A stretch of 64,000 nt of DNA from Chanos chanos (taxonomy: Eukaryota > Chordata > Actinopteri > Gonorynchiformes > Chanidae). Position 1 is the first letter of the stretch; each line of letters begins with the position of its first letter. This document shows, one piece after another, positions 50,672 through 64,000 of this stretch. Where the stretch lies: assembly GCF_902362185.1 (NCBI RefSeq), contig NC_044496.1, positions 5,567,772 through 5,631,771 of the forward strand, read 5' to 3'. The translations under genes and the position numbers were made by a program. The notes under the pieces are model-generated. The model did no database searches. It saw only the letters and a program-made list of their open reading frames with translations, and was not told the origin of the DNA.

Positions 50672-53600
50672 ACCCCTCTTGCTCTCTCTTCAAATCTAAA
50701 TAATTAGATTGAGAGTACTGTACAAATCCTCTCTCTGCTTCCACACTTTGTTCTCCTGCCATCTCATCATCAAAGTCTTGTTGAGTATGGCATGACCTCA
50801 CTCAGTTGAAATGGACTCTGGTTTCCAACAGACACAGAGTCTTGTCTCTCACTGACAAAACCCCCCCCAAAAAACAAAAAACGAACAGGCCTTCCCCTGA
50901 GGTCACCTAAGAGCGCATCATTCATTTCCGGTTCACACAGAGCAAAACATCCATGTGACCAGTATCATGGACCTTCAGAAGATACATTTAATATTTTAAG
51001 TAATAACTCTCCAGATCGATTCATTGTTTAATCAGGGAGACAGTTTTCACGGAGGGTCATAGTGTTTGCAAGCGCAAAAGCAGAAAATGTCCTGGTTATG
51101 TTCTCCAGGAAGACATGCACTGAGTAAACTCAACAGAAGCTCAATTTCAAGATTAAAGCACCTACTGCTCAAACAACAAATGAGCCGTCCACATATAATA
51201 CTCTTCTCCCACTTTAGTCTGAAAAAACCATGCTCTGATTGGAGCAGAAAGCACGCTTAACTCCAAAATGTTGCTGGGCATGACTGGACTGTAAACTTAC
51301 TCTGCACCCGTATTCACAAACATATACAGAGAATGAGAATTTAATCCAAATTATTTCTTAATCTAGAAGTGTTTCATGTCTAAATTTCCTCAGAGATTTG
51401 AAGAGGTCCTACTTTAGCAGTTACTGAAAAGTTAATTCCTGCTTTTAGATCACTTGAAAAACATAGCTCTCAGATGCAGCTAGGCAAATCTCTGGAAGTC
51501 CCAAAAGACCCAAATATTCTGTGCAGAAGCAAACCTGGATAAAGACGTTGTGGGTTGTCAGGGCTGCTGGAAATGATGTTCCTCTTTCGTGTGCTATTGT
51601 TGTTGTTTACTCTGCGTGTCCCTTGATGCCTCTATGACAGTCAGAGCACATTGTGTTTGATGTCTGTGTCATGCACGGCTGGTGAGTAGCTTCAGAAAGA
51701 AGGTTCTGTTGCCTCTCCTCTTACCGATCCCCTGATATCCGCAAAGTGTCTAATCTGGTGTGACATTTATCGGGAAATGCTTTTGGTCGTCTTGTCAGAG
51801 CGCTAAGCTAATTGTGATTCACCTGTGCATGTATTGACTCTGTACGGTGTGCCACACCAATCTGAATTCATGTAAAATATGAAACATATCAATGCACCGG
51901 ACATGAGAATACTGAGAATAACTTTCAGCCAGTTCATGGAAATAGTATGGTCGGCCATGCCGCGGCGGAACAATGACTGACGCATCCAATCAGCCCATTT
52001 ACAGCCCAAAGGATGTTCCTTTTACCAGCATTATCCAGTTAATTAGTGGGTTGTTCAGTGTATTTCTGAGAAGGCCATTTGCAGTCCAGTTTACGCATCT
52101 ATATCTCAAAAGACACTGGGTTTCAGATGTCCAATCTGCCACTAAATGACCACGTCCAAACCGATATCCTACAGCGACTGGAGTGACACAGAGAGGCTGA
52201 GGATTAATCACAGTTTGTGTAACAATATCTAAAATTAGGTCGTTTTTCTGCTTCATGACATAATTTTTTTATTATAGACTGCACTGATACACTAGTGACA
52301 AATCCAGAAAAATCCATCTACCGATAGTTCAGTGTTAAAAAATAAATGGATGGTTTAGTAGCAAGTGTCAGTAGACGTTTGTGATGACGTACAGAGCTAT
52401 CAGGTTTAAAGCTGGCACAGCCTTGACCTTGGCAACAGCAAATATGCAATTACACTTATCTCTTAATGAATTCACTGACGTGTGAAGTTTCCCTGGGAAG
52501 TGTGGTGAACCTCTAAAATGCTCTCATATTTTTGAATTTATTCCAGAGAGTTTCCAGCTGAAAATATTTCCTGAATACTAAAACAGATCATTGAGGTAAG
52601 TGAACTAATTACTGGTGCATTCACTGTTTTTTTTTTGTCTGAAAAGGCAATTACTCATAATTCTTAAAGTGATTGTTTTGTTTTGTTTTTTCAATGACAA
52701 GATGTTGAAAGAAAAGCCCTGAAAATAAGCAGCACCCCGTATCATTCAGTACTTCTGATAAGTACTCAGTTGTTCACGTCTGGTCGAGAGCTTTTGGGCA
52801 GGAATATTGCGAATATCACAGTGAACAGAACAGTTCAACTCAACTCAGTGACGGACGAAGTCTGTTCAGTGTAATCTAGTCACTACACTGGCTGAATGTT
52901 TGCCTTTAGGCTTCATGCCCTGCTTTTTGAAATTGTACATTACCAAAATGTAAATGTAATAAGTTTAGAAAACATGCTCTATCACTGGGGTGGAGCAAAA
53001 AGTACCAAGAAGTAAGTTGACATTTTCTCATGTTTTAGGGTAAGCATGGCAGTGTTTTTGGTCCTTGTATCCTTAATCTTGTCATTCACCTGTCTCTCAC
53101 AGCTTGCCTGTTATGTTTTTTTTTTTTTTAACTTTTGGACCAAAAAAAAAAAAAAAAAGACCGCCAGCAGGTGAGAGGTTGGTATTAGTCATACCCACAC
53201 AATCAGGGGAACTGCAACACCCTACTGTTGTTAAGACTGAAATGAAAAAATACAAGCAGCAGCTTTTGATACATTTTTATTCACTGCGATAAAAATAGGA
53301 AAGTGAACAACAAATAAGTGAGTGACTAAGGACCTTACTGAAATTGTAGCTACAGATGTAAGTGCATTCATTTGTTGGTTACATAACATTATTCATCTAA
53401 ATAAAAAAAAAAAAAAAACACCAATCAATCAATTTTAATAAACTGAAACAAATGGAATTTGCTGGTTTGAATCCCTTTCCCCATCGAGTATAACTATTAC
53501 TATAACTGCAACTGCTATCACGATCACGGCTCATTCTATCACTTTGACTACAACTACTTCTACTACTACTTTTGGAAAGTATTTTCACATCTCCCCAAAG

Positions 53601-53846
53601 ACCTGCTGGTTTGGGATATTTAAACATATTAATTCGACTGTCTTCACTTTTGAAGTTGGATTGGTTTTGAAACCATAGCAAGGTGACCACGATGGATAGA
53701 TCATCGAACAGATCATTGCTTTTTTCTCCCCCTCACATGCTATTGGCTCCCTCACAAAGATATATATATATATTGTAACACTCAAAAAGCAAACAATCAC
53801 AGAATTATAAGGGAACCCGAATGCAATCAAGTCGGTAATAAATCAG

Positions 53847-53878
<32 letters not shown>

Positions 53879-54776
53879 GCACATTTCAAGGTTATATCTA
53901 AGAAATTGGTTGTGTGTGATTTGTTTTCAAATGATGTCCCACTACACTGAAATACCGAATATGACCTGTTACATTGAGACTGTGTTATGGACATGAACCA
54001 ATGTACGATATCAGTACAATTTTTAACTTTTTTTTTTTTTTAATGTTTAGCATGATAAAATGTTTTTTTTCTCAGTCTTAGAACTTTTACCTTTTTTTTT
54101 TCCCTCTATGTCTGTGCCTTGGGCCAATCAGAATCTGGGCAGCAGTCCAGTTTGCCTTGTCATGGCCCCAGTTATGACTGTCATAAATGAAACTGCTACA
54201 ACTTCAAACAACTATCAAAATACTGTGTGTTTTTAATAATTAAATTCTCTGCCCAACAATCGAACAACTTTGTTATCATTGCAGCCGTGTGACTGACATA
54301 ACTCACATGCTTTGTATGATTAAGTGAGAGTCTAAAGCCTAATATCACTGCCTGCAGCAAGATTTGTGTTGACTTTTCTGCTCACATAATCCAAAGGAAG
54401 ACTGTCATTTTCACTCAACTCCAACATAAACAAATATATTGGCCGCGGAACACATTATTGGTTTAATGGTCCTAATGTCAGGGTGCAGCAGAGCTTAGCA
54501 ACTAACTTCATAAAAACCCATCTATATGTGTTATGACAAGTATGGTGGCAGTCATGGCAGCTGGAGAGAGTCAAATAGACATAAATTGCAGAGATAATGC
54601 TTCTCACTTATGTGTTGGCCATTTTATTAAAAATGTTCTGTGATGCTATTAAATGGGTCTGCATCCTTGCCAAGTCTACAATACATAGGAAATGGAATTA
54701 CATTGTCCACAAGGGACTAAAATAGAGGTTCCTGAATAGGTTCTGACAAAGGACCTAGGAAGTAAGGATTCAGTGA
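50041..54776. other. Long intergenic stretch before galr1
   Basis: No exon is recognised on either strand. It contains a CT repeat (about 50636-50669), an AATC repeat (about 53847-53877), a TA repeat near 53761 and several A or T runs. Open frames here are short and without recognisable motifs. Confidence 0.5.
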
Positions 54777-54950
54777 CTGTGTCTGGAGATTGATTGTGCT
54801 TTCCAGTTTAGGTATGCAGGACAGAGAGACACCCTCAAAGAACAGAGTATTTGGATATGGAAGTAAGGAATGCAGAAGCAGGTGCAATTCAGTCAGTAAG
54901 AACTCCACACCAGTTATTGGAAAACTGTTTGTTATAATCCCAAACAGGAT
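54777..54950 (+). repeat. Diverged copy of the galr1-proximal segment
   Basis: Starting at GTGTCTGGAGATTGATTGTG and running through CTTTCCAGTTTAGGTATGCA, this stretch aligns with 55794-55965 (roughly three quarters identical by eye), which lies just upstream of the galr1 start. Confidence 0.7.
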
Positions 54951-55793
54951 ATACAGCTATGCTGACCCAGTACCAAGTTGCTGCAAGTTCTTATGTCTCA
55001 GTATGTAACCTGTGACCTCTGTCCTTGGCTATGTAACTCTAAGGGGCTCCAGTTGTCCCAACCTCGGGTGAGGTAACATGGCCTACCTGTTTCCTGTCTT
55101 ATTCCATACCCAAACAAACCTGCCTTGAAACACAGCAAGCTGGGTAGTGCCTTAGAAAAACGTGATATGTGAGCATTAGAGCAGTTTGTCTTCTTTTACT
55201 GTATTAACACTTGATGACTCGGTTTAAAGCCTATGGAAATTCTATTCGGAAAAGGTGTGTTACTGATCAAGAGAATTTCGCTGTTAAAGAATTCAGTGAA
55301 AGCACTAGCATACAGGAGAGTTTCAGCTATTAACTACATCCCAGCTCCTTGCTTACCTCACTGTTATTTGATCGTTATCATTTTCAGGTAATGTCAGAGG
55401 AGTTTAAAGTTCTCTAGGTATTTATGAAGGGATACTGCCTTAAGTTTTTGCTTTCAAAGTTCAACATCATTACGCAATATGTGACCTACATTTGCAGGTC
55501 GTATGTCTTAATATGCTAAACGCTAAAAGGTAGCACCAAATCAATTTTTTTGTGAGTACTATTACAGTGACTGCGAAGTTTGCAACTAATTTTATGCCCC
55601 ATACAGTAAGGAGGAGACTTCAGATTAGTGTGGGTCGATCCTTAAATTTGGATTGAGTTATATCATTCCGGGCGGTCCTCCATCCGTGTTGGAGGACGTA
55701 GGCTACAGTTTTGATGACTTGTTGGTAGTCCACCCACAGCACGTTCTTATTTTGACTTTACAAAAGCGAAACTAACCATCGAATCATGTCAAT

Positions 55794-55965
55794 GTGTGTT
55801 TGGAGATTGAGCTTTCCAGTTTAGGTATGCAGCACACGGATACCCCTTCAAGGAACAGTGTACTTGGATTTGGAATTGAGGCACACCAAGGCACGCGCAA
55901 TTCATTCGTTTACTTGGAAACTTGTCCGTTAAGAGGGTTGTCCTGCAATCACCAGAATGGAGCCT
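55794..55965 (+). repeat. galr1-proximal copy of the duplicated segment
   Basis: Partner of 54777-54950. It ends about 120 bp before the galr1 start codon and so probably overlaps its promoter or 5' UTR. Confidence 0.7.
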
Positions 55966-56085
55966 ACGTTCTGTTTCAGACATAATATGCGGTCGAACTA
56001 AAACCACTAATGCGAGAAAGCGCACAATTTCATCGCTTTCTCTGGTGCCTGGAGAGCTGATATTTTGGAGCTCAGGAGGAAATAA

Positions 56086-58576
56086 ATGATGGCAGAGAAC
56101 ATGGAGCTGTCGATAAACGAGACGGTATTTTCGACTGATGCACTTATGGACATGAACCAAACAACAAATTATCGTCCTGGTCCGGAGGTTGTGATTGTCC
56201 CAGTGATCTTTGGATGTATATTTTTCTTGGGTATAATCGGAAACAGTTTGGTGATGATTGTAATCGGGAGAATAAAGTCAAGACGCTCAAGAAGTACCAC
56301 CAACATTTTTATTCTTAACCTCAGTATAGCTGACCTGTCTTTTCTCCTTTTTTGTGTCCCGTTTCAAGCAACAATTTACTCTTTGCCTGAATGGGTCTTC
56401 GGAGCTTTTCTGTGTAAATTTGTACACTATTTTGTTAATGTGAGCATGCTCGTGAGTATCTTCACGCTCGTTGCCATGTCCGTCGATAGGTACATCGCCG
56501 TTGTCCTCTCAAAGAAGTCCCCGTGTATTCGCAATCGCAGAAACGCTCTCATCGGAGTTTGTGTTATTTGGATTCTTTCCTTTATTTTTGCCGTTCCAGC
56601 GGTTAAGCTCCATAAATTAACACATGATCCACGTGCCCCGAATAGTTCTTTTTGCTGGGAGGAATGGAATGAGAAAACGGCGAAACAAACATACAAAGTG
56701 ACTATTTTAGTGATTGGGTATTTATTACCATTGGTTTTGATCACATGTTGTTATACCAAGGTAAGAATGATTCTGTTTTAAATGTGTGTAAAATGTACCC
56801 TAATGATATCTGTGGAGCTTGGTAGTGTGAAAACATATCTTCAAGCGTGAGCCCGACTGGTGCGCATGGTGCGTTCTCCCACTTGTCACGCTATATCGAA
56901 TGCTCCAGAACTACTTCAAACGAGCCCATTTGATCAAATGGTACACAACTTTGGATTTTGACACCGATGTAGAAGAAACTGTTTTGAACTTCGAGTGAGG
57001 TGTCACAGATGTTCCAGATCACTGTAATAAACTTAGGGTGTGTGGTCAAAGGGCATATTTGTGTACCAGTGATTACAATACGCATGACAAGAGTATTTTA
57101 CGCACGGATATAGCAAGCGGTTAAGATTTTGGATTGTATAACTCTAGGCTTTGAAAGTGTAAATGCGCGGGGACTTTTATACATATCTATATTTATGCTG
57201 GACATTGAAATGTCGGAGCGAACGAGGGTATTTTGAATAAAAATTTCGACGTATTGTCCACGCGCTCCGGAAGCTATAGACAGACCCACCCACTAATGGT
57301 TTAGGCGTATTTCAACTGTGAAAGACAATAATTAACAATTAACTCCTCTGGAACCCAGGAAAGAGGAAAGGTCTACTGTTAGAAATCTTAAAGACAGACT
57401 CTGAGCTAGGAAAGAGAATAGGCAGAGGCTTAAGAGAGCTTTATAAATTCAGTCTGTTTCGATTTCCAATAAAAAAGCTCTTACTCCCACTCATTATTCC
57501 AACTAACCTCGGTTTTAGAAATACAAAACATTTCATAAACTATTCAGTAAGAACAGGGCTCTAAATGCAAGTAAGTTTGGTAAAACAGATTCGTTTTTCT
57601 GGACTCAAAACATGACTGCATAGTGCTGCTCACCATTTGTGGAGGCATGTGACGTTTCTCTCCATCTGTGCAAACTCATGCAAATCAATCTCATTAAAGG
57701 TGTTGATGCAGTCAGACCCGGTTTCTTTTTGGAGCCTACAATCTGTGCAACAGGCGTTCTAAACCTGTTTCGTGAGTTCATCAATGTTTACATTTTAAGT
57801 GGAGTGGGAAGTGAAGATTAACATCACTTTGAAGAAAATGCTACTCTGATTACTCTCCTTTTGCTTTTGGATATTTTTGGAGATATTTACACTCCAGTGG
57901 TGTTTTCAGGCCTCTGTGACCCCTTCCCTCTGCAGAAAAGAGGAGAGAGAGAGAGATCGATCTCACTCCCTGCCCATGCCACTAATAATCTATTACCACT
58001 GCAGGACATCATGCCCGATTTGAAATGATAAATTGAAACAAACTTTCATGCTTAATTTGATGTGACAAATCCAAAAACTTTCATGCTCAATTTGAGTCGT
58101 TTCTGCTCTGCTCTGAAATAAATTAGACGCCGCCGCTCTGGTCTGTGGGTAAACCGACTGCCTAGTGTCAGACACAGAGAAATGGGCTCCCTGCTAAGTC
58201 ATGTGCCTCTAGAGGTTTCCATGCCTCAGTCCTGCAACGTGTTACTTATCAATACTGGTCTCATAGGCCTGCTTGTTGGGAGTGGTTTTGCATCCAGGAG
58301 TGTGTGAAGTTAGTCTGTGACAATGTGTGCTGTAACTGAGCTAGATTCGGTGGAAACCAATGGTTTTGCTATTCCTACTCAAACATGGTAAACTGGCAAA
58401 TAGTATCTGAATTGGTAATCCGATCTACTGTTTACTTACCTAAGACACTGTGATGCAATTTTACATTGTGTGTACGCAAAAAACAATGTAATGTTTTCTT
58501 TTGCCTTCAGGTGTTGTACCATCTTCATAAAAAGATAAAGAATATGTCCAAGAAATCTGAGCGTTCAAAGAGGAAG
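56086..58576 (+). CDS. galr1: Galanin receptor type 1, exons 1-2 (partial)
   Basis: Class A GPCR for galanin, Gi-coupled in mammals, at the plasma membrane. Exon 1 is 56086-56760 (225 codons) and ends in CCYTK at a GTAAGA donor. Exon 2 is 58511-58576 (VLYHLHKKIKNMSKKSERSK and two more residues). Both junctions are phase 0 and match the three-exon GALR1 structure. Exon 3 (TM6, TM7 and tail) is not found before the window ends. Landmarks: N-glycosylation sites at 11 and 24, TM1 Asn53 (IGNSL), TM2 Asp83 (LSIADL), Cys110-Cys190 bridge, DRY at 134-136, TM4 Trp162 and TM5 Pro215. A stop codon directly precedes the first ATG. The ATG at 56101 (MELSINET) aligns better with the human start and may be used. 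GalR1 is favoured over GalR2/3 by the HYF(V)NVSMLVSIFTL block and by exon 2. Confidence 0.93.
56761..58510 (+). other. galr1: galr1 intron 1
   Basis: 1750-bp GT-AG intron. No transposon or other gene is seen inside. Confidence 0.85.
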
Positions 58577-60897
58577 GTAAGAATTTATACTCTTCTCTTC
58601 TTCTTCATCCACCTTGAAAATGCACTGCGCTCAGCAAGTACAAATGAATCACGGGATAGTGAAAGGATTATGTAAACAATATGGTAACATATTTACATTT
58701 CTGTGCATTCTAGGAATCAGCTTGTCATATGTGAGACAATAATCCAAAGCATTTTCTATTGTAAGCCTAAGAGGTCTTTGCATACAATACGTTTTATGCA
58801 GAAGCTAACAGCATATCTTTGTATAGCATTTCTTCTAAAAGAAAGGATTTATCTAATGTCACATCCTGCAGTGAAAATCCGTCTAAAGAGCATTCTAATT
58901 AAACGGTCAGACATTACAAAGATACAGTGTTATATGAGGGCTTTCTTTTTGAAACAAAGTATCCTTTTAAATCTAATATTTAAATGTAAGCTGAGCAGAT
59001 GCCTTACGCATGTATTAGACTTCAGTCGGGGCGATGCACATTTGTGGAAAAGGACAGTGAAAGTCCTTTATTTAAGGTTATAAATGATCCAGTTCAATTT
59101 TTACTGTTCCCAAGTTCAGTGATTTTACAGAGACAGACAAAGTACCGCTCAAGAGGGCAGAGGATTGACTGAGAGTAGTTCAACTCTCCAGCATCGATAA
59201 AAAAACCCATTCTGAATCTCTAAAAGATGTTTAAGATGCAAATGGCTATAAACTTTAATTGTGTCTTGAATTGCACACACCATTAAGGGTACTCTCATCT
59301 GAATTATTAGTTCCTCTCTAATGGCCCTTAATACACAGACTCCCAGGGAGTGACTTCTGGTCCCTGGGGTGACTGAGGGGCCTTGTTTGCAGTGTTTGCA
59401 GCAGAAAAAAGCTAGGACAAATAATGATGCTTTCACCTGTCTTTGTTGTTGTTGTTGTTGTTGTTGTTGTTTTATGAGCAAAAGACAACTCTAACCAGCA
59501 GAGAAGGCATGACATCTTATCCACAAATGTACCAGGGTTGGAGAGGATAGTTATTACAATAATGAGGTGAAATTGGTTTCCAATGTACTAGAGGCAGAGA
59601 TAGCTTTTAGAACATAACGACAATACAGAGATCAGGATCTACAGGAACAAATTACTGATCCCACATCGCCTCAAATTATTCATCTGGCATCTCCTCAAAT
59701 TTGAGGCTAGATTCCATGGAGGTAATCCTGGATATTCAAGGGTAAAAAAAAAGAAGAAGAAGAAGAAGAACTGCTGATTCAAAATATTTATGTGTGTTAG
59801 GTGGAAATTGATAGATATTTTTTGTGCCAGCATGGTTTCGGAATGCCAGAGGAAATGAAAAGGAATGATTGTTTATTCAGATAGGCAGCTAACCTGTGCA
59901 GTGGCCTAGTTCCAGCTTTCGAAGTGGCTATTTTTTGCTGGGGGTAGGAGGGGGCCGTGAATGCTCAACCACAGAAATAGTTGCTCATCAAAACCATTTT
60001 CTGATTTTCAAATATTTTGCCGGAATTCTACCAGAATACCAAAGGGGATGAGTATTTTGTTACTGATCTCTTACAATAAATAGAAAGCAAAAATAGTTTT
60101 AGTTGGACTGTTGTGTGTCTAGGTAGATTTTACCCAGTTGCCTTCCTCATATAATGATCCCTGTCACTGTGATGTCACAGCCAAACTGCAAATTCAATTC
60201 CCCTCTGACACTGCTAGATACCTGTTGGAAGATGCCATTGATGAATATTGTTTTTTTTTTTTGTTTGTTTGTTTGTTTATTTTTTATTTTGTTTTGTTAT
60301 TGGACAAAAGATTGGAGGAAACTGGTCAAATAATGCAACAGTTCTGTTTAGGTTTGACCCACTTTGTGTCACTCTAAACCACACCATTGAAATTCAGGTG
60401 AACTTTGAGCATTTTATTACATGACGTTGGTAGCTGTTCCTTTGTGTTGACATTCGGGAAGAGATGTGAGCAGGAGATTATGTAAAGACTTTGAAGATAA
60501 CAATAAAAAAATAGAATATGATCTCCAGTGATCCTTATTATCAATGACAAATAGTGGATGCCTCAGTGGAAACAAGGAAGCCAAAGTCATTCTTTGCAGA
60601 GTCATGGAGTGCTCTCACAAATGGGCTATTGCCCAGACCTCCATTACTAATCGTCGCTGAGCGCTCAGCCCGGGTCAATATGGGCATTTCTCTTAGTTAC
60701 TGTACCATCAAGCCACCAAGTCAATGACTGGCCCTGCTTGCAATCCGTTTATTCAACAAGAATGCGCAAAAGCACAACCTTCTCACTGAATTCGAGACAC
60801 TTGCCCTCCACAACTCTCCCGACCTTAATTGTAATGGTACAAGAAGCTTGTTAAATGGATTTGCGTTGGGACTTTTTTGCTAAACGGAGCTCTAGAC

Positions 60898-61171
60898 CAG
60901 TGGTTCTCAACTCCAGTCCTGAGCGCCCCCTGTCCTGCATGCCTTTGGTTTTAACTCTGTTTGAGCTCAAGTTCAAGTTCAAGTTTTTATTTGTCACATA
61001 CACAATGTCAAGACAATGGAAGTGAAATGTTTTGCTCAGGACTGACACACCTGATTCCACTGATCAATTAATCATCGAGCCCTTGATTAGCTCAATTAAC
61101 TGTGATAATGAAGAGTTAATCCAAAGACTTGCAGGACAGGAGGCCCTCAGGACTGGACTTGAGAACCACTG
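60898..61171. mobile_element. hAT-type MITE, 274 bp
   Basis: The left end is CAGTGGTTCTCAACTCCAGT and the right end is ACTGGACTTGAGAACCACTG, an inverted pair. Flanks CTCTAGAC and CTCTACAG are a degraded 8-bp target duplication, so it is older than the one at 49841. A short stretch near 60965-61045 (TCAAGTTCAAGTTTTTATTT) looks like a piece of another fish repeat nested inside. Non-coding. Confidence 0.85.
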
Positions 61172-61845
61172 CTCTACAGTACTGGTTAACAGGGCAACCA
61201 ATCAGAACCTGATTGTGTATTGCTTTGCACAGAAAGCGTGTAGTGAGAAACCCAAGCCTCCTCTGGTTTAGTGAACAAACATATCCCTTCTTAAGCACAT
61301 TTTGGTGTTAAACTTTGCTTTTTTGCATGAGTTTTGGATATCTGGGAGCGGTATGTGGGCGACTGAAGTGTTGACTCATACCAAGTCGGCCGTCGTCCGA
61401 TGAAAATCCTGGTCAGTATAGCCAGCCACTGCATGAAATTCCTGAAGAGCAGTGTTGTGGTTGCCCATTGTATGATGAGATCGAAGTTTAATGGGTATAA
61501 TCATTACTGATAGTGTATTAGTCATAAGCAGCAAGAGCTCTCCAGATAACAATTAACCTGTTCTGGTTGAGGGGGTTTAGTTGTGTCTTTGCACTGTATG
61601 TTTAAATGTTTCCCCGTCACTGTTTTACTATGTGTGCGTTTTCTATTGACTTGCTGGATTTCGAAACTGAGTGCCGTAACGTGTTTTCTTTATTAAAGCA
61701 CTCACTCAGCCTAAACATTATTTGATTGGCAGAATCAGTGAGAAATGGTGATGAGCTGATGTAAGTTTGAAAGGGACTGTAACTACTGCATAAAAATTAT
61801 GCAGAAAGATTGGTACGTGCCGTGGAATCCACTTACATGAGTAGC

Positions 61846-61869
61846 GGGGGGGGGGGGGGGGGGGGGGGG
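61846..61869 (+). repeat. 24-bp G homopolymer
   Basis: Uninterrupted G run in galr1 intron 2, capable of forming a G-quadruplex. Its length may be unreliable in an assembly. Confidence 0.9.
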
Positions 61870-64000
61870 CGAGGCTGGATCGGTATTGAAGATTGAAGAG
61901 AGGAGGAGGGGTTGATTGTGATGGATGAAAGAGAAAAATATAGAATAAAAAATATGAGAATCATCTTTGGAAATATGAAGTGCTTTCAGAAGGACATTTT
62001 CTACTCTTTAGTGGACAAAGCCTCGATTTCCGAAAGAAAAGCAAAAAAAAAAAAAAAAAAAGAGAAAGGGTGTGAATAAGCACATTAAAATGAAAAGTGT
62101 GGTGTGTTGCTATTCAGACTTCTAGATGAATAGCAAGAGAGGAATGTATTCATTAATTGATAAGAGGCCTGTCAAAGGGATTTTTAATTAATTGTTGTTC
62201 AGTGCGTCATGTGAAACTTTATTACAGAAATTGAAGGGTGAGGAGGGTTTTTTTTTTTTTTCCTTGTCTCGCTTTGTGACTGGCATATTAATATTTGGCA
62301 TTGACTGCATTGGGTCACAGACCTTGGCCTTCAAGTCAGTGTAAGCTCTCTGGAGATTGTAAAGAAAACACTTGATGTGATATTTAGAAATTCAGCCATC
62401 AGAGACACGTACACTCTTCAGAATTGTCAAAACCCATTAAAATACTCCTGTCTAAAGTGCCAAGGAGTCGCTTTTGTTCTCTGACTTTAATTTATTTTGA
62501 TAAGTCATTGCATGTGTTACACGGAACATCGAAGCCTCGCATCGTTTCGTTGCATGTAGATGTGCGTGATGCTAAATTGTGATATGTTTCATTTAACATG
62601 CGTTCAGTGTGTCCCATGAATTTATTTTCTCACAGAAGAGCACACCTTTGTGCATCCCCAAAGGAGATAGCTGTTATTTAGTGGATGAACACAACGCTAA
62701 CACGGAAACACCTTTCTCTCAGCTTACATCTGTGATACATTAGCGCTTGGATAACATCGACACATATTTATAATGCACCCTTAGTTGTTTATGATACACC
62801 CTTGAGCAATACAAAGAAACTCATTTTAAAAACCTGTTTTGCAAAAGCTGTTCGGATAAAAACCTCTTGTGGAAGGCCTTTTCAAAATGCATAATCCAGA
62901 CACAGTTTAGTGATGCTTTACATAGAATTCATAATGCATTATGAAGCATTACATCCTTAAAGTCCATTATGATCTCATCGTAACACTTTATCTCAAATAC
63001 ATAATTCAGCCCAGGAAAGATTTTGAATATTTATGACCTATTAGGAAGCTCTAGAACCCATTTTTGAACTTCAACAGGGGGTTAAATAAACACAAAAATC
63101 CCACTTTCACGTCAATGACATGCACAGATTTTTAATCTCACAGCCGACAATGTTTACATGTCACCGTTTACGTTCACTTACAGGTATTCCTCACGGTCAT
63201 CAACATCGCCGCAAAACCCATGTCGCTGGAAATTAACGAAATTCGAGAGAGACCTAAATGGCGTTGCCATAGAAACAGCACACTGAAGTCATAGGTGTAT
63301 TGGCTAATGGATACCCCTTACAGTAATATCTTACATATCCTACGTTAGAGCCATTGAAAGAGCACAAAGATAATATCCTCTGGCTTAGAGTGAGAATTTG
63401 ATGTATGTCGTGCATTGGAGCTCTGTGCAGCGTGATGCATGTACTCAATATATATACAGCTGGAAAAGGAGGACCCACTGTTTGGACTGAACAATACACA
63501 ATGAAAATAAATATATATATATATATAATATATCATCAGCTATATGTCAAGTAAATATTTGGTCAGTTAAGGTTAAAAATAGAGAGAGTAGGCAGAAGGC
63601 TTTAGAGGTCTCCCCCCAGGACATGCCAAAAGAAAATAAAACCCCCTTTCAATTGCTACGCAAGCAGTTCCATCTACTGAGCTTAGAAAACGTGTTTTTG
63701 ATGAGATTAGATTTTCGTTTTACCTTTATGTACATTCAAGGGTTAGCTCTGCTTTCTTACTGCTGTATATTTACATGTGAACACCATGAGGTACATTTAT
63801 GTTTAGTTCACTGCAGTTCATTTGCACAGTCTTAATATATGTATTTACCAAAGCGGCATGAATTACGGTGGGAGTGGACCGTCTTTATCCAGGTCCATAC
63901 AGTGCTGATTTTCATATCTTGCTCTCATTGCATTGTTTTTAGAATACTTTATATGAGGCAGGCATGAAAGTTTGATTCAGTTTATTATTGAAAAACAACA

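Larger units (their letters stand above)
58577..64000 (+). other. galr1: galr1 intron 2 (runs off the window)
   Basis: More than 5.4 kb follows the exon 2 donor (AAG/GTAAGA) without a recognisable third exon. It contains a TTG repeat (about 59445-59471), a hAT-type MITE (60898-61171), a 24-bp G run (61846-61869), and A and T runs. Frames of up to 126 codons (for example at 58703) show no known motif. Confidence 0.7.

Noticed and set aside
58703-59083. 126-codon frame in galr1 intron 2, considered as galr1 exon 3
   Set aside because: Lacks any TM6/TM7 motif such as the SNSSVNPIIY block.
62140-62230. Possible conserved non-coding element in galr1 intron 2
   Set aside because: The ATTAATTG-rich sequence looks plausible, but conservation cannot be judged without an alignment.

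Overview
The window looks like ray-finned fish (teleost) nuclear DNA. It has vertebrate genes with short GT-AG introns, an AT-rich background, many CA/TG and tetranucleotide microsatellites, and fish-type hAT MITEs, SINEs, L2-like LINE pieces and a solo LTR. I cannot name the species.

Layout. At 5.8-10.4 kb on the minus strand is a complete eight-exon atp6v0d1 (V-ATPase V0 subunit d1, 350 aa). At 13.3-15.7 kb on the plus strand is a complete agrp (agouti-related peptide, 138 aa). Its exons are short and it is recognised by its ten-cysteine C-terminal domain. As I recall, ATP6V0D1 and AGRP are also neighbours in mammals (human 16q22.1), which supports both calls. At 17.5-43.0 kb is a four-gene chymotrypsinogen array: two genes on minus (17.5-19.9 and 22.5-25.0 kb), then about 7.6 kb of transposon-rich DNA, then two genes on plus (32.6-37.2 and 40.1-43.0 kb). 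All four have seven exons, an intact Ser/His/Asp triad and Ser189. The two plus-strand genes sit in a tandem segmental duplication of about 6 kb. At 56.1-58.6 kb on the plus strand are the first two exons of a galanin receptor 1 gene (galr1). Its third exon should lie beyond the right edge.

Between the genes: a hAT element with a perfect 8-bp target duplication (29.98-31.39 kb), further inverted-repeat elements, a solo LTR (38.6-39.0 kb), an L2-like LINE fragment (46.5-47.1 kb), two SINE copies (48.1-49.3 kb) and two hAT-type MITEs (49.8 and 60.9 kb). One SINE copy is split by a 132-bp insert that begins exactly at the first base of an initiator tRNA-Met gene.

The genes form no single pathway. 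The chymotrypsinogens are digestive zymogens of the exocrine pancreas. AgRP and GalR1 belong to neuropeptide signalling (melanocortin antagonism and galanin reception). ATP6V0D1 is housekeeping.

The points I rate highest are: a Gly-to-Ala difference at the S1-pocket residue 226 between the two nearly identical plus-strand chymotrypsinogens; a perfect 116-bp spacerless palindrome downstream of the array; the tRNA insertion in the SINE; the TG repeat in place of a pyrimidine tract at one chymotrypsinogen acceptor; and the inverted TATC/GATA microsatellite just upstream of agrp. I found no sign of a novel multi-gene system.
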